From positions 86,005 to 150,004 of the forward strand of contig NZ_BAABJQ010000022.1 in NCBI RefSeq assembly GCF_039543385.1: DNA of 64,000 nt. The letters are read 5' to 3'. This document shows positions 40,844-49,981 of this stretch, in pieces. The notes beneath the pieces were generated by a model. The model was not told where the DNA came from. It saw nothing but the letters and a program-made list of their open reading frames with translations, and searched no databases. Source of the DNA: Rugosimonospora acidiphila (lineage in GTDB: Bacteria; Actinomycetota; Actinomycetes; Mycobacteriales; Micromonosporaceae). A program made the translations under genes and the position numbers. Within the stretch, counting starts at the first letter, position 1. The number at the start of each line of letters is the position of its first letter.

Positions 40844-41065
40844 ATGTTCATCCACCCGGACCTGCTGTCCTCGGTGCACGAGCAGCACCACCGCGACCTG
40901 ATCGAGCAGGCCGACCGGTACCGCCTGCTGGCCGTCGCCCGCCGCCGCGGCCGGGCCCGCGGTGCCGGCGGCGCCGTGAGCGTGGGCCGCACGCCCGTGG
41001 TGCGCGGCCGACCGGCCGGTAACCTTGCCGCGTGCGAACCACCCGCGGCGGCGTCAGCCCGATGA
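40844..41065 (+). CDS. Small conserved-looking protein upstream of the LAL regulator
   Basis: 73 residues, ATG with AGAGGAGACC upstream, the best ribosome site in this stretch. The first 40 residues, MFIHPDLLSSVHEQHHRDLI then EQADRYRLLAVARRR, form one amphipathic helix of a short actinobacterial type I have seen near many genes without assigned function. The tail is Gly/Arg-rich. Its stop overlaps the ATG of the LuxR gene (ATGA), so the two are co-translated. No function is proposed. Confidence 0.7.
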   Translation: MFIHPDLLSSVHEQHHRDLIEQADRYRLLAVARRRGRARGAGGAVSVGRTPVVRGRPAGNLAACEPPAAASAR

Positions 41066-43806
41066 TGATCGGGCGCGACCACGAGCTGCGTCAGCTGACG
41101 CGGCTCGCGGCATCGCCCCGCCCGCAGGTCGTGATCGTGGCGGGCGAGCCGGGCATCGGCAAGACCCGCCTGATCCAGGAGTTGCTGGCGGCTCTCCCGC
41201 CGCGCACCGTGACGCTGGTCGGGCACGCCGAGCCCGGCTCGCTCGCCCGGCCCTACGAGGTGCTGCTGGACGCCGTCGACGCGGCCGAGCCCGGCCGGGT
41301 CGAGGAGGCGGCGCTGCGGGAGCTGGCCGATCCGACCCGCAGTCCGGTGGAGCGGCTGCACACCGGCCTGTCGATCCTGGCCGCCCTGGTCGGCGAGGCA
41401 CCGTCGGTGATCGTCTTCGAGGACCTGCACTGGGCCGACTCGGAGAGCGCGGCGCTCTTCGAGCGGCTGGCCGACCAGCCCGGCCGGCGGCTGCTGATCG
41501 GCACCTACCGGCCGGACGAGGTGACCAACCGGCAGCCGATCGCCGCGCTACTGGGCCGGCTGGAGCGCCGCCACCCGGTGACCAACGTCCGGCTGGGGCG
41601 GCTCAGTGAGGCGCAGACCGCCGCGCTGCTGGCCGCGGCCACCGGGCGGCCGGCACCGTTCCGGGTGGTGGCCGCGCTGCACCAGCGCACCGGCGGCAAC
41701 CCGTTCTTCCTTGAGGAGCTGGTGCGCGGGCACGCCGACGAGGACCTCGACACGCTGTGCGAGCGCCCGCTGCCGTGGAGCCTGGCCGAGGTGCTGCGCG
41801 GTCAGGTCGAGGACCTCGACCCGCGCTGCCGCCGGGTGGTCGAGGCGGCCGCGATCCTCGGGTACCGGGTGCCGTTCGACCTGCTAGCCGGGGTGACCGG
41901 AACGGGCGAGGAGGAGCTCATCGGGGTGCTGCGCGAGCTGGTCGCCCGGGGTGTGCTGACGGAGTCCGGCGAGGACGAATTCAGCTTCCGGCACGCCCTG
42001 GTCCGGGAGGCGCTGGCCGAACCCATGCTCGGCCGGCAGCGTCGCCGGCTGCACGAGGCCGCCCTCGACGCGCTGCTGGCCGCTCCCGATGCGGTGAGAG
42101 CGGACCCGGCGATGGTCGCGTACCACGCCCACCGGGCCGGCCGCTACGACGACCTGGTGGCCGCGGCCCGCCGAGGCGCCGCCCTGTACCTGAGCATCGG
42201 CTCGGCGTACCAGGCGCTGCAGCTGGCGGAGCTGGGGCTGGAGGAGGTCGGCGACGACGCCGAACTGCTGGGCGCCGCGGCCCGGGCGGCGTGGCTGGCC
42301 GGGCTGACCGACGACGCCCTCGGGTACGCCCGGCGCTGGCGCGACCGGGCGCCCACGCCGGCCGAGCGGGCCGACGCGCTGTACCTGCTCATCCGGCTGG
42401 GCTGGGAGACCGACGAGCTCGACGAGATGCGCTCGCGCACCGACGAGATGCGGCGGCTGGTCGACGAGCTGCCCCTCGGGCCGGAGCGGGCGTTGGCGAT
42501 GACCGCGGTGGCGCAGTCGGCGATGCTGCGCGATGAGCCGGAGGAGAGCCTGGCCTGGTCGCAGCGCGCGCTGGAGCTGGCCGAGCGGCTGGACCTGCCG
42601 CACGCGCGGGTGGCCGCGCAGGTGGAGCGGGGCTCGGTGCTGGTCGACTGGCCGAGCACGGCCGAGCAGGGCCGGCAGCTGCTGGTCGGGCTGGTCGACG
42701 AGGCGGAGAAGCTGGGCGAGTGGATGCTGGCCGCCCGGGCGCTGAACAACCTGGTGCAGGGGGTGCCGCCGGTCGAACCCGCCGAGTACTCCGACCAGCT
42801 GGAGCGGATGCGGGTGGACGCCGAGCGGGCCGGCTCCGAGTCGCTGGCGGTCGCCGCGTACCTCCAGGGCCGGGCCCGGCTGGAGGTGCGCGACGGCCGG
42901 CTGGACGAGGCCATCGCCGCGCTGGACGAGGGGCGTGCCCGCGACCGTGCGTACCAGCGCCGGGGCCAGCGCTCCGACTTCCACGCCGTGTTCCTCGCCG
43001 GGCTGTGCCTGGAGGCCGGCGACCTGGACCGGGTCGACGAGATAGTGGCCGACCTGCGGGCCGCGGTGGCGCACGGCGAGCGCGCCTTCGCCCGGGCGTT
43101 GCCCGGCATCCTGCTGCACCTGGCCGCCCGGCGCGGCGACGCGGCGGCCGCCGAGCGGCTGGTCGGCGAGCTGCGCGCCGCGCTGGCCGAACAGCCGTGG
43201 CGCAGCGGCAGCCAGGCGCACGACCTGATCTCCGCGGTGCTGCACGTGGGGCTGCCGCTGCCCGACATCGAACGGCTGGCCGAGGACCTGCTCGGGCCGG
43301 ACATCTGGGACGATTACCGGGCGATCGTGGACGCGCAGCTGGCCGAAGCCCGGGCGGAGCACGGGCCGGCGCTGGACGGGTACCGGCGGGTGGCCGGCTC
43401 GACGGTGCTACCGGCGTCGGTGCGGGGCACCGCCGAGCTGGGGGCCGCCCGCTGCCTGCTGGCGCTGCGCCGGACGGCGCCGGTGGAGGGGCACGTGGCG
43501 GCCGCCGCGACCCTGCTGGCGCACTGGCGGGGTTGGCGGACCGACCAGCTCGACGCGCTGCGTGACCGGCTCGGCCTGGAGCCGGAGGACGGCCGGCGGG
43601 CGGTCACCGGCACCGCCGCGCTGACTCCCCGGGAGCGCGAGGTGGCGCTGCTGATCGCCGACGGGCTGACCAACGCGGAGTTGGCCCGGCGGCTGTACAT
43701 CTCACCGAAGACGGCGGCCGTGCACGTCTCCAACATCCTGCGCAAGCTGGGCGTGTCCTCGCGCACCGAGGTGCCCGACGCGGTCCGGCGCCCCGACCGC
43801 CCGTAA
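41062..43806 (+). CDS. LAL-type LuxR regulator with AAA ATPase domain
   Basis: 914 residues from the ATG that shares ATGA with the preceding small gene; the frame also has a GTG ten codons upstream. AAA/STAND ATPase at the N-terminus: Walker A AGEPGIGKTRLI (about 25-36) and Walker B-like VIVFEDLHWADSE (about 115-127). A long TPR-like helical region follows, and the C-terminal LuxR HTH is LTPREREVALLIADGLTNAE...SPKTAAVHVSNILRKLGVSS. Large ATP-binding LuxR regulators integrate metabolite signals and often control secondary metabolism or sugar use. The target is not apparent here. Confidence 0.92.
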   Translation: MMIGRDHELRQLTRLAASPRPQVVIVAGEPGIGKTRLIQELLAALPPRTVTLVGHAEPGSLARPYEVLLDAVDAAEPGRVEEAALRELADPTRSPVERLHTGLSILAALVGEAPSVIVFEDLHWADSESAALFERLADQPGRRLLIGTYRPDEVTNRQPIAALLGRLERRHPVTNVRLGRLSEAQTAALLAAATGRPAPFRVVAALHQRTGGNPFFLEELVRGHADEDLDTLCERPLPWSLAEVLRGQVEDLDPRCRRVVEAAAILGYRVPFDLLAGVTGTGEEELIGVLRELVARGVLTESGEDEFSFRHALVREALAEPMLGRQRRRLHEAALDALLAAPDAVRADPAMVAYHAHRAGRYDDLVAAARRGAALYLSIGSAYQALQLAELGLEEVGDDAELLGAAARAAWLAGLTDDALGYARRWRDRAPTPAERADALYLLIRLGWETDELDEMRSRTDEMRRLVDELPLGPERALAMTAVAQSAMLRDEPEESLAWSQRALELAERLDLPHARVAAQVERGSVLVDWPSTAEQGRQLLVGLVDEAEKLGEWMLAARALNNLVQGVPPVEPAEYSDQLERMRVDAERAGSESLAVAAYLQGRARLEVRDGRLDEAIAALDEGRARDRAYQRRGQRSDFHAVFLAGLCLEAGDLDRVDEIVADLRAAVAHGERAFARALPGILLHLAARRGDAAAAERLVGELRAALAEQPWRSGSQAHDLISAVLHVGLPLPDIERLAEDLLGPDIWDDYRAIVDAQLAEARAEHGPALDGYRRVAGSTVLPASVRGTAELGAARCLLALRRTAPVEGHVAAAATLLAHWRGWRTDQLDALRDRLGLEPEDGRRAVTGTAALTPREREVALLIADGLTNAELARRLYISPKTAAVHVSNILRKLGVSSRTEVPDAVRRPDRP

Positions 43807-44005
43807 AACGGCTTGCGCGGCCCGCACGCGTCGGGCACGCTGTGTCCGCGTCCCGCATCGCGCGGCGCGCGACACCTTCGAGAGGGATGAGGCCTCCCCG
43901 CAGTCCGGCGAGCCGATCCGGCCGCCGCCCACGCCCCACCGATCGCGGTGGCTGGCGGCTGCCCTCGTCCCGTTCACTCTGATCGAACGAAGGTGTCTGT
44001 CTACA

Positions 44006-44779
44006 ATGGACAACTCTGTCGCCGGGCCCGAACCCGGCCTGGTCTCCCGCTACATCCGCGCCTCGATCACCACCGGCTCGCACGAGCGGATCGGCCCGTT
44101 CGTGGCCGGCTTCGACGCGCACAGCACCAACCCGTTCCGCAACTACGCGGTACCCGACGACGGCGCCCGGCCGGCGCCGGAGGAGGTGGCCGCACTCGTC
44201 GCGGCGTTCGTCCACCGTGGACGGACTCCCCGGCTGGAGTACGTGCCGGGGGCCGCTGTCGGGGTCGAGCCGGCGCTGAGCGCGGCCGGGTTCACCGTCG
44301 AGGGCCGGGTGCCGGTCCTGGTGAGCCGGCCCGGTTCGCTGCCCGATCGCCCGGCGCCCGAGGGCATCGGGCTGAGCCTGGCCACCGCCGACGACTCGTT
44401 GTTCGCCGCCGCCGAGGTGCAGCACGAGGCGTACGGCGAGCCCGCACCGCCCGGCGAGGCGGACCTGTCCCGGCTGCGGGCGACGGTGCGGCGCGGCGGC
44501 CTGGTGGCGCTCGCCCGGGACCTCGCGACCGGCGCCGCCGTCGGCTCGGGCCTGCTCAACGGCCCGATCGACGGGGTCGACGAATTGGCCGCGGTGGGGG
44601 TCCGGGAGCCGTACCGCCGGCAGGGCGTCGCCGGCGCACTGACGGTGTTCCTGGCCCAGGCCGGCCACGAGCGCGGCGTGCGGCTGGTCTGGCTGGAGGC
44701 GGAGTCGCACGAGCAGCGGATCTACCGGAGTATCGGGTTCGTCGACGCGGCCGAGAAGGTCTGGATGTCGCTGCACTGA
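44006..44779 (+). CDS. GNAT-family N-acetyltransferase
   Basis: 257 residues. The C-terminal half is a GNAT fold with motif A AAVGVREPYRRQGVAGALTVFL (about residues 190-211) and the later SHEQRIYRSIGFVDA typical of motif B. The N-terminal 110 residues look like a second, degenerate GNAT half. Acetylates an amine with acetyl-CoA; substrate unknown. It stands alone after the LAL gene and is followed by an octamer repeat and a perfect terminator. Confidence 0.87.
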   Translation: MDNSVAGPEPGLVSRYIRASITTGSHERIGPFVAGFDAHSTNPFRNYAVPDDGARPAPEEVAALVAAFVHRGRTPRLEYVPGAAVGVEPALSAAGFTVEGRVPVLVSRPGSLPDRPAPEGIGLSLATADDSLFAAAEVQHEAYGEPAPPGEADLSRLRATVRRGGLVALARDLATGAAVGSGLLNGPIDGVDELAAVGVREPYRRQGVAGALTVFLAQAGHERGVRLVWLEAESHEQRIYRSIGFVDAAEKVWMSLH

Positions 44780-44788
44780 GGCGAAGAC

Positions 44789-44820
44789 TGTAGGGCTGTA
44801 GGGCTGTAGGGCTGTAGGGC
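44789..44820 (+). repeat. Four tandem copies of the octamer tgtagggc
   Basis: Exact copies ten bases after the GNAT stop. TAG at 44791, 44799, 44807 and 44815 covers all three plus-strand frames; the minus strand has no stop. Confidence 0.95.
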
Positions 44821-44821
44821 T

Positions 44822-44855
44822 GCGGGGACGGCGGGCGGCGGCCCGCCGTCCCCGC
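44822..44855. terminator. Terminator after the GNAT gene
   Basis: Perfect 15-bp stem GCGGGGACGGCGGGC (44822-44836) with its complement at 44841-44855 and a 4-nt loop. Confidence 0.88.
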
Positions 44856-44933
44856 GGTGCGTGACGCGCGCCCTTGACCATCCGCGGGCGGGCACGTACC
44901 TTCCGCATCACAGCATTCACTTACTTGTCTCAC

Positions 44934-44949
44934 GTTCACATATCTGAAC
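44934..44949 (+). promoter_or_regulatory. Probable IclR operator before the glucarate operon
   Basis: GTTCA-CATATC-TGAAC, a perfect inverted repeat, about 40 bp before the first gene and next to AT-rich promoter DNA (ttacttg, tatctg). The IclR regulator encoded at the end of the operon is the natural candidate to bind it. Confidence 0.6.
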
Positions 44950-44987
44950 GGAGGATCGATGGTGAGAATCGATCGGCGGGGCGGTTC

Positions 44988-45929
44988 ATGACGGTCAACG
45001 ACTCGACCTCCCGGCTCGCCGGACGGCTGGACGGGCTCCTGTTCTTCCCGGTCACCGCGTTCGACGGGGCGGGCGGGGTCGACCTGGACGCCTACCGGCG
45101 GCACCTGAGCGGCCGGCTGGCCGTGACCCGGCCGGCCGCGGTGTTCGCCTGCTGCGGCACCGGGGAGTTCTTCTCGCTCGGCCTGGAGGAGTACGAGCGG
45201 TGCGTGCGCGCCGCCGTGGCGGAGGCGGCCGGCCGGGTGCCGGTGGTGGCCGGGATCGGGTACGGGACGGCGCTGGCCACCCAGTTCGCGACGGCGGCCG
45301 CGGCGGCCGGCGCGGACGGGCTGCTGGTGATGCCGCCGTACCTGGTCGAGGGCAGCCAGGCTGGGCTGCGTGAGCACTACCGGCGGCTGGCCGACGCGGT
45401 GGACCTCGAGCTGATCGTGTACCAGCGCGACAACGCGGTCTTCACCCCGGACACGGTCGCCGAGCTGGCCGCGCATCCGAGGATCGTGGGGTTCAAGGAC
45501 GGGCGCGGCGACCTGGACCTGATGCGCCGCATCGTGGGCGCGGTGCGGGAGCGCCACGGCGAGGGTGCCCTGCTGTACTTCAACGGCATGCCCACCGCCG
45601 AGATGACCAGCCAGGCGTACCGTGCCGTGGGCGTGCCGGGCTACTCCTCGGCGGTGTACTGCTTCGCGCCGGACCTGGCCATGGCCTTCTACCGCGCGTA
45701 CCGGTCCGGCGACGAGGTGACCGTCGACCGCCTGCTGGACGGGTTCTGGCGGCCCTACGTCGAGCTGCGCCGTCTCGGGCAGGGGTACGCGGTGTCGCTG
45801 GTCAAGGCCGGGGTGCGGCTGGACGGCGTGGACGTCGGGCCGGTACGGGCGCCGCTGTCGGAGCCGGAGCCGGAGCACGTGCGACGGTTGGCCGAACTCA
45901 TCGAACGGGGACGGGAGCTCATCCGATGA
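44988..45929 (+). CDS. kdgD: 5-dehydro-4-deoxyglucarate dehydratase
   Basis: 313 residues, dihydrodipicolinate-synthase fold. ATG in MTVNDSTSRLAG; the frame is open further upstream but lies in promoter DNA. Schiff-base Lys in RIVGFKDGRGD, substrate loop CCGTGEFFSL, and Tyr in LIVYQRDNAVF, as in KdgD proteins. It converts 5-keto-4-deoxyglucarate to 2-oxoglutarate semialdehyde with loss of water and CO2. First gene of the operon, overlapping gudD by ATGA. Confidence 0.92.
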   Translation: MTVNDSTSRLAGRLDGLLFFPVTAFDGAGGVDLDAYRRHLSGRLAVTRPAAVFACCGTGEFFSLGLEEYERCVRAAVAEAAGRVPVVAGIGYGTALATQFATAAAAAGADGLLVMPPYLVEGSQAGLREHYRRLADAVDLELIVYQRDNAVFTPDTVAELAAHPRIVGFKDGRGDLDLMRRIVGAVRERHGEGALLYFNGMPTAEMTSQAYRAVGVPGYSSAVYCFAPDLAMAFYRAYRSGDEVTVDRLLDGFWRPYVELRRLGQGYAVSLVKAGVRLDGVDVGPVRAPLSEPEPEHVRRLAELIERGRELIR

Positions 45930-47194
45930 CCACCGCGATCACGATTACCGACGTGTCCATCACCCCGGTCGCGGTGCAGGACCCGCCGCTGCTCAACTCG
46001 GTTGGCGTGCACGAACCGTACGCGCTGCGCGCCATCCTCCAGGTGCGCACCGACGCCGGGCTGGTCGGCGTCTCCGAGGCGTACGGCGACGATCCGACCT
46101 TGGACCGGCTGCGCCGCGCCGCCGCCGAACTGCCCGGACTGTCCATCTGGGACCTCAACGGGCTGTCTCGCCGGGTGGCGGTCGGGCTCGGCGAGGTGGC
46201 CCCGGACAGCCCCACCGAGCTGGCCGGCGCGCCCAGCGTGGCGAAGGCCATCGCGTCCACCGTGTCGGCCTTCGAGGTGGCCCTGTACGACCTGCAGGGC
46301 AAGGCGACCGGGCTGCGGGTGTGCGACCTGCTCGGCGGCGCGGTACGCGAGCGGGTGCCTTTCTCCGCCTACCTGTTCTACAAGTGGGCCGGACACCCGG
46401 GGCAGGAGCCGGACTCCTTCGGCGAGGCGCTGGACCCGGCCGGCATCGTGGCGCAGGCCCGGCGGCTGGTCGACCGGTACGGCTTCGGCTCGCTCAAGCT
46501 CAAGGGCGGGGTGTTCCCGCCGGACGAGGAGATCGCCGCCATCCGGGCGCTGCGCGAGGCGTTCCCGGAGCATCCGCTGCGGCTGGACCCGAACGCCAAC
46601 TGGAGCGTGGCGACCAGCCACCGGGTGGCCACCGAACTGGCCGGGGTGCTGGAGTACCTGGAGGACCCGACCGGGGGGATCGAGGGCATGGCCGAGGTGG
46701 CCGCGCACACCGGGCTGCCGCTGGCCACCAACATGTGCGTGACCACGTTCGACGACGTACCGCCCGCGGTGGCGGCCGGCGCGGTGAGCATCGTGCTGTC
46801 CGACCACCACTTCTGGGGCGGGCTGCGCGCGTCCCAGAAGCTCGCCGGCATCTGCGAGACCTTCGGGCTCGGATTGTCCATGCACTCCAACACGCATCTC
46901 GGGGTGAGCCTGGCGGCGATGACCCAGCTGGCGGCCGCCACACCCAACCTGACCTACGCCTGCGACACCCACTCGGTCTGGCAGGTGGAGGAGGTCATCG
47001 AGCCGGGCGCGATCGAGATCTCCGGCGGCGCGGTGCGGGTACCGGACGGGCCGGGGCTGGGGGTGACCATTGATCAGGACGCTCTGGCTCGGCTGCACGA
47101 GCAGTATCTAGGCTGTGGTATCCGGCGCCGCGACGATGTCGCCGCGATGCGCGTGAGGTACCCGGACTGGACTGGAGCGAGGCCCCGATTCTGA
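45926..47194 (+). CDS. gudD: Glucarate dehydratase (enolase superfamily)
   Basis: 422 residues. Lys-x-Lys of the barrel in SLKLKGGVFPP, metal ligand Asp in RLDPNANW, then ATNMCVTTF and LSDHHFWGGL, and the base His in HSNTHLG, all typical of GlucD. It dehydrates D-glucarate to 5-keto-4-deoxyglucarate with Mg2+. It overlaps kdgD by four bases and shares one base with the next gene (TGATG). Galactarate or an epimer could also be accepted. It acts in the cytoplasm. Confidence 0.92.
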   Translation: MTTAITITDVSITPVAVQDPPLLNSVGVHEPYALRAILQVRTDAGLVGVSEAYGDDPTLDRLRRAAAELPGLSIWDLNGLSRRVAVGLGEVAPDSPTELAGAPSVAKAIASTVSAFEVALYDLQGKATGLRVCDLLGGAVRERVPFSAYLFYKWAGHPGQEPDSFGEALDPAGIVAQARRLVDRYGFGSLKLKGGVFPPDEEIAAIRALREAFPEHPLRLDPNANWSVATSHRVATELAGVLEYLEDPTGGIEGMAEVAAHTGLPLATNMCVTTFDDVPPAVAAGAVSIVLSDHHFWGGLRASQKLAGICETFGLGLSMHSNTHLGVSLAAMTQLAAATPNLTYACDTHSVWQVEEVIEPGAIEISGGAVRVPDGPGLGVTIDQDALARLHEQYLGCGIRRRDDVAAMRVRYPDWTGARPRF

Positions 47195-48369
47195 TGCAGA
47201 CCGCGGCATACCTCTACCCGTGGGACGTGGTCGGCGACCCGGCCGCCGCCGACCTGGCGGCCGGGCTGGGAGTGGACCACGTCGTGCTCGCCGCCGTTTA
47301 CCACGCCACCCGGGCGCTGACCCCGCGCCATCCGCGCCACCGCGTGGTGGTGGCGCCGCGCACCGCGGCGTACTACCCGGTCGAGCCGGCCCGGTGGCGC
47401 GGCGCGCGGCTGAGCCCCGCCCCGGCGGACTGGATGGACGGGGCCGACCCGTTCGGTGCGGCGGTCGTCGCGCTGCGTGCGGCCGGGGTGCCGGTGCACG
47501 CCTGGGTGGTGTGCGGCCACGTCGACCCGCCCGCCGGCTCGGCCGAGTCCGGCGAGAGCGTGGTCAACGCGTACGGCGACCGGTATCCCTGGGCGCTGTG
47601 CCCGGCCCGGGACGCCGTGGTCGAGTACGCGCTGGGCCTGGCCGAGGACGTGGCGGCGCTGCCCGGCATCGACGGGGTAGAGCTGGAAGCGTGCGGATGG
47701 TACGGCTTCGACCACCTCAGCGCGCATGACAAGACCGGCGGGGTCGCCCTGTCCGGCGCGACTCAGTACCTGATGTCGCTGTGTTTCTGCGACGCCTGCC
47801 ACGACGCCTACCGGGCCGGCGGCATCGACCCGGAGGCGCTGCGCGAGCGGGTCCGCGCCGCGCTGGACGCGGGGTTCGCCGGCCTGGTGGCGGCGAGCCC
47901 CGCCGACGAGACCGCGCACATCGCCGAGCTGCTCGGTGCCGACCTGGCGGCGGCCGTGGCGGAGGTGCGGCTGGCGGTCGCCGATCGGCTGCGCGCCGCG
48001 ATGACCGGGCGGATCCGGCAGCGCCGCCCCGAGCTGGCGGTGCTGCTGCACGCCAGCCCGCGGCAGCACAGCACCATCGCGTTCACCGGCGTGGACCCGG
48101 CCCGGTCCGCGGGCCTGGCCGACGGGCTCGTGGTCAACTGTCACGCCGGCCCCGCGGCGGTGCCGCCGAGCCTTGCCGGCGGCCCGGTGTACGCGAGCCT
48201 GCAGGCCGTGGCGGGGATGGGCGGTCGGCCGGACGAGCTGCCCGCGCAGGCCGAGGCCGCACGGGCAGCGGGCGCGAGCGGGGTGCGGCTGTACCACGCG
48301 GGGTTGGCCGGGGCGGCCGACCTGGCCGCCATCCGCGCGCTGACCGCCGTCATCAACGAGAGAGAATGA
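47194..48369 (+). CDS. Unknown protein inside the glucarate operon
   Basis: 391 residues, ATG coupled to the gudD stop. Soluble, Ala-rich, with alternating strands and helices that suggest a TIM barrel: LGVDHVVLAAVYHATRAL, HAWVVCGHVDPP, GVELEACGWYGFDHL, a Cys-rich LCFCDACHDAY, LLHASPRQHSTIAF and VNCHAGP. CFC-xx-C segments of this kind occur in putative glycoside hydrolases of uncertain activity. I do not recognise a named family. Its place between the two dehydratases and the semialdehyde dehydrogenase suggests a step on a glucarate-containing substrate, for example freeing glucarate from a conjugate. This is inference. Confidence 0.7.
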   Translation: MQTAAYLYPWDVVGDPAAADLAAGLGVDHVVLAAVYHATRALTPRHPRHRVVVAPRTAAYYPVEPARWRGARLSPAPADWMDGADPFGAAVVALRAAGVPVHAWVVCGHVDPPAGSAESGESVVNAYGDRYPWALCPARDAVVEYALGLAEDVAALPGIDGVELEACGWYGFDHLSAHDKTGGVALSGATQYLMSLCFCDACHDAYRAGGIDPEALRERVRAALDAGFAGLVAASPADETAHIAELLGADLAAAVAEVRLAVADRLRAAMTGRIRQRRPELAVLLHASPRQHSTIAFTGVDPARSAGLADGLVVNCHAGPAAVPPSLAGGPVYASLQAVAGMGGRPDELPAQAEAARAAGASGVRLYHAGLAGAADLAAIRALTAVINERE

Positions 48370-48460
48370 TAGGCGTGACCGGATCGAGCGAGATGAGCGG
48401 CGTGAGCTGGTCGGGCGCCGCGGGCGCCGAGCGCGCCGCCGAGTTCGGAAGGACAGGGTC

Positions 48461-49981
48461 GTGAGCGAGTTCGACGTGTGGAGCATCGACGCGCGTACCG
48501 GGGAGAAGGTGGAGGCGGTGGCCAGCACCACCACCGATGCCGAGGTGGACGCAGCGGCGACGCGGTCGGCGGAGGTGGCGCCGCTGCTGGTGGCGGCGGG
48601 CCTTGCCGGGCGGGCGCGGCTGCTGCGGGCGATGGCCGATGAGATCGAGAAGGACGGCGAGGCGATCATCGCGGCAGCCGACCGGGAGAGCGCGCTGGGC
48701 CAGGGGCGGCTGTCGGGTGAGCTGGCCCGCTCCGCGTACCAGCTGCGGCTGTTCGCCGAGGTGCTGGACGACGGCGGGCACCTCGAGCTGACCATCGACC
48801 ACGCCGACCCGAAGGCGATCCCGGCGCCGCGGCCGGACCTGCGCCGGATGCTGGTGCCGGTCGGCCCGGTGGGCGTGTTCTCGGCGAGCAACTTCCCGCT
48901 GGCCTTCAGCGTCCCGGGTGGCGACACGGCCAGCGCGATCGCGGCCGGCTGCCCGGTCGTGGTGAAGGCGCACTCCGGCCACCCGTACACCTCCCAGCTG
49001 GCCGCGGCGGCGCTGCGCAGGGCGGCGGCGTCGGTGGCCATGCCGGAGGACGTGGTGCAGGTGGTGCACGGCCGGCAGGCCGGTACCCGCCTGGTGGTGC
49101 ACCCGGCGATCCAGGCGGTCGGCTTCACCGGTTCGGTCGGCGGCGGCCGGGCCCTGTTCGACCTGGCGGTGGCCCGCCCCCAGCCGATCCCGTTCTACGG
49201 CGAGCTGGGCAGCATCAACCCGTTCGTGGTGACGCCGGAGGCCGCCGCGCAGCGGGCCGAGTCCATCGCGGCCGGGCTGGCCGGCTCGTTCACGCTGGGC
49301 GTCGGGCAGTTCTGCACCAAGCCCGGCCTGGTGTTCGTGCCCGCGAACGCCGATGGGCAGCGGCTGGTGGCCGCGCTGGGCGAGGCGGCCGGCACGATCG
49401 CCGGGGGCCCGATGCTCACGCCGAGCATCCGGGACAGCTTCCTGTCCGGCGCGAAGCAGCGCGCCGAGCTGCCCGGGGTGCGCGCGGTGCTGTCGGCGGC
49501 CGGGCAGATCTCCCCGCACGTGCTGGTGGCGTCCGCGACCGCGCTCGACGACGTGCTGCTGGAGGAGTGCTTCGGCCCGCTGGTCGTGGTCGTGGAGTAC
49601 GGCGACGAGAGCGAACTGTTCGCGGCCCTGGACCGGGTGCCGGGCAGCCTCACCGCGAGTGTCCACTGTGGAGATTCGGAGGGCGCGGCGGACAGCTTCG
49701 CCGCGCGGGTGGCCGACCGGGTCACCGGACTGGCCGGGCGGATCCTGTTCAACGGGTACCCGACCGGGGTGGCGGTCACCTGGGCGCAGCAGCACGGCGG
49801 CCCCTGGCCGGCGACCACGTTCCCGCACCACACCTCGGTCGGCACCACCGCGATCCGGCGGTTCCTGCGGCCGGTGGCGTTCCAGGACGCGCCCGCCGGG
49901 CTGCTGCCGGCCGAACTGCGCGAGGACAACCCGTTGGGGCTGCCGCGCCGGGTCGATGGACGGTACGAACTCCATGCCTGA
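48461..49981 (+). CDS. 2-oxoglutarate (alpha-ketoglutaric) semialdehyde dehydrogenase
   Basis: 506 residues, GTG start after GGAAGGACAGGG. ALDH fold of the KGSADH type: PVGPVGVFSASNFPLAFSVP near the cofactor, GFTGSVGGGRALF, GELGSINPFVV with the general-base Glu, and the nucleophile Cys in VGQFCTKPGLVF. It oxidises 2-oxoglutarate semialdehyde to 2-oxoglutarate with NAD(P), the last step of the non-phosphorylating glucarate pathway. It therefore closes the set with kdgD and gudD. Its last codons overlap the IclR gene. Confidence 0.92.
   Translation: MSEFDVWSIDARTGEKVEAVASTTTDAEVDAAATRSAEVAPLLVAAGLAGRARLLRAMADEIEKDGEAIIAAADRESALGQGRLSGELARSAYQLRLFAEVLDDGGHLELTIDHADPKAIPAPRPDLRRMLVPVGPVGVFSASNFPLAFSVPGGDTASAIAAGCPVVVKAHSGHPYTSQLAAAALRRAAASVAMPEDVVQVVHGRQAGTRLVVHPAIQAVGFTGSVGGGRALFDLAVARPQPIPFYGELGSINPFVVTPEAAAQRAESIAAGLAGSFTLGVGQFCTKPGLVFVPANADGQRLVAALGEAAGTIAGGPMLTPSIRDSFLSGAKQRAELPGVRAVLSAAGQISPHVLVASATALDDVLLEECFGPLVVVVEYGDESELFAALDRVPGSLTASVHCGDSEGAADSFAARVADRVTGLAGRILFNGYPTGVAVTWAQQHGGPWPATTFPHHTSVGTTAIRRFLRPVAFQDAPAGLLPAELREDNPLGLPRRVDGRYELHA

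Noticed and set aside
40879..41065. Long N-terminal extension of the LAL regulator
   Set aside because: The ATGA overlap with the small gene marks 41062 as the likely start, and the preceding residues carry no domain.
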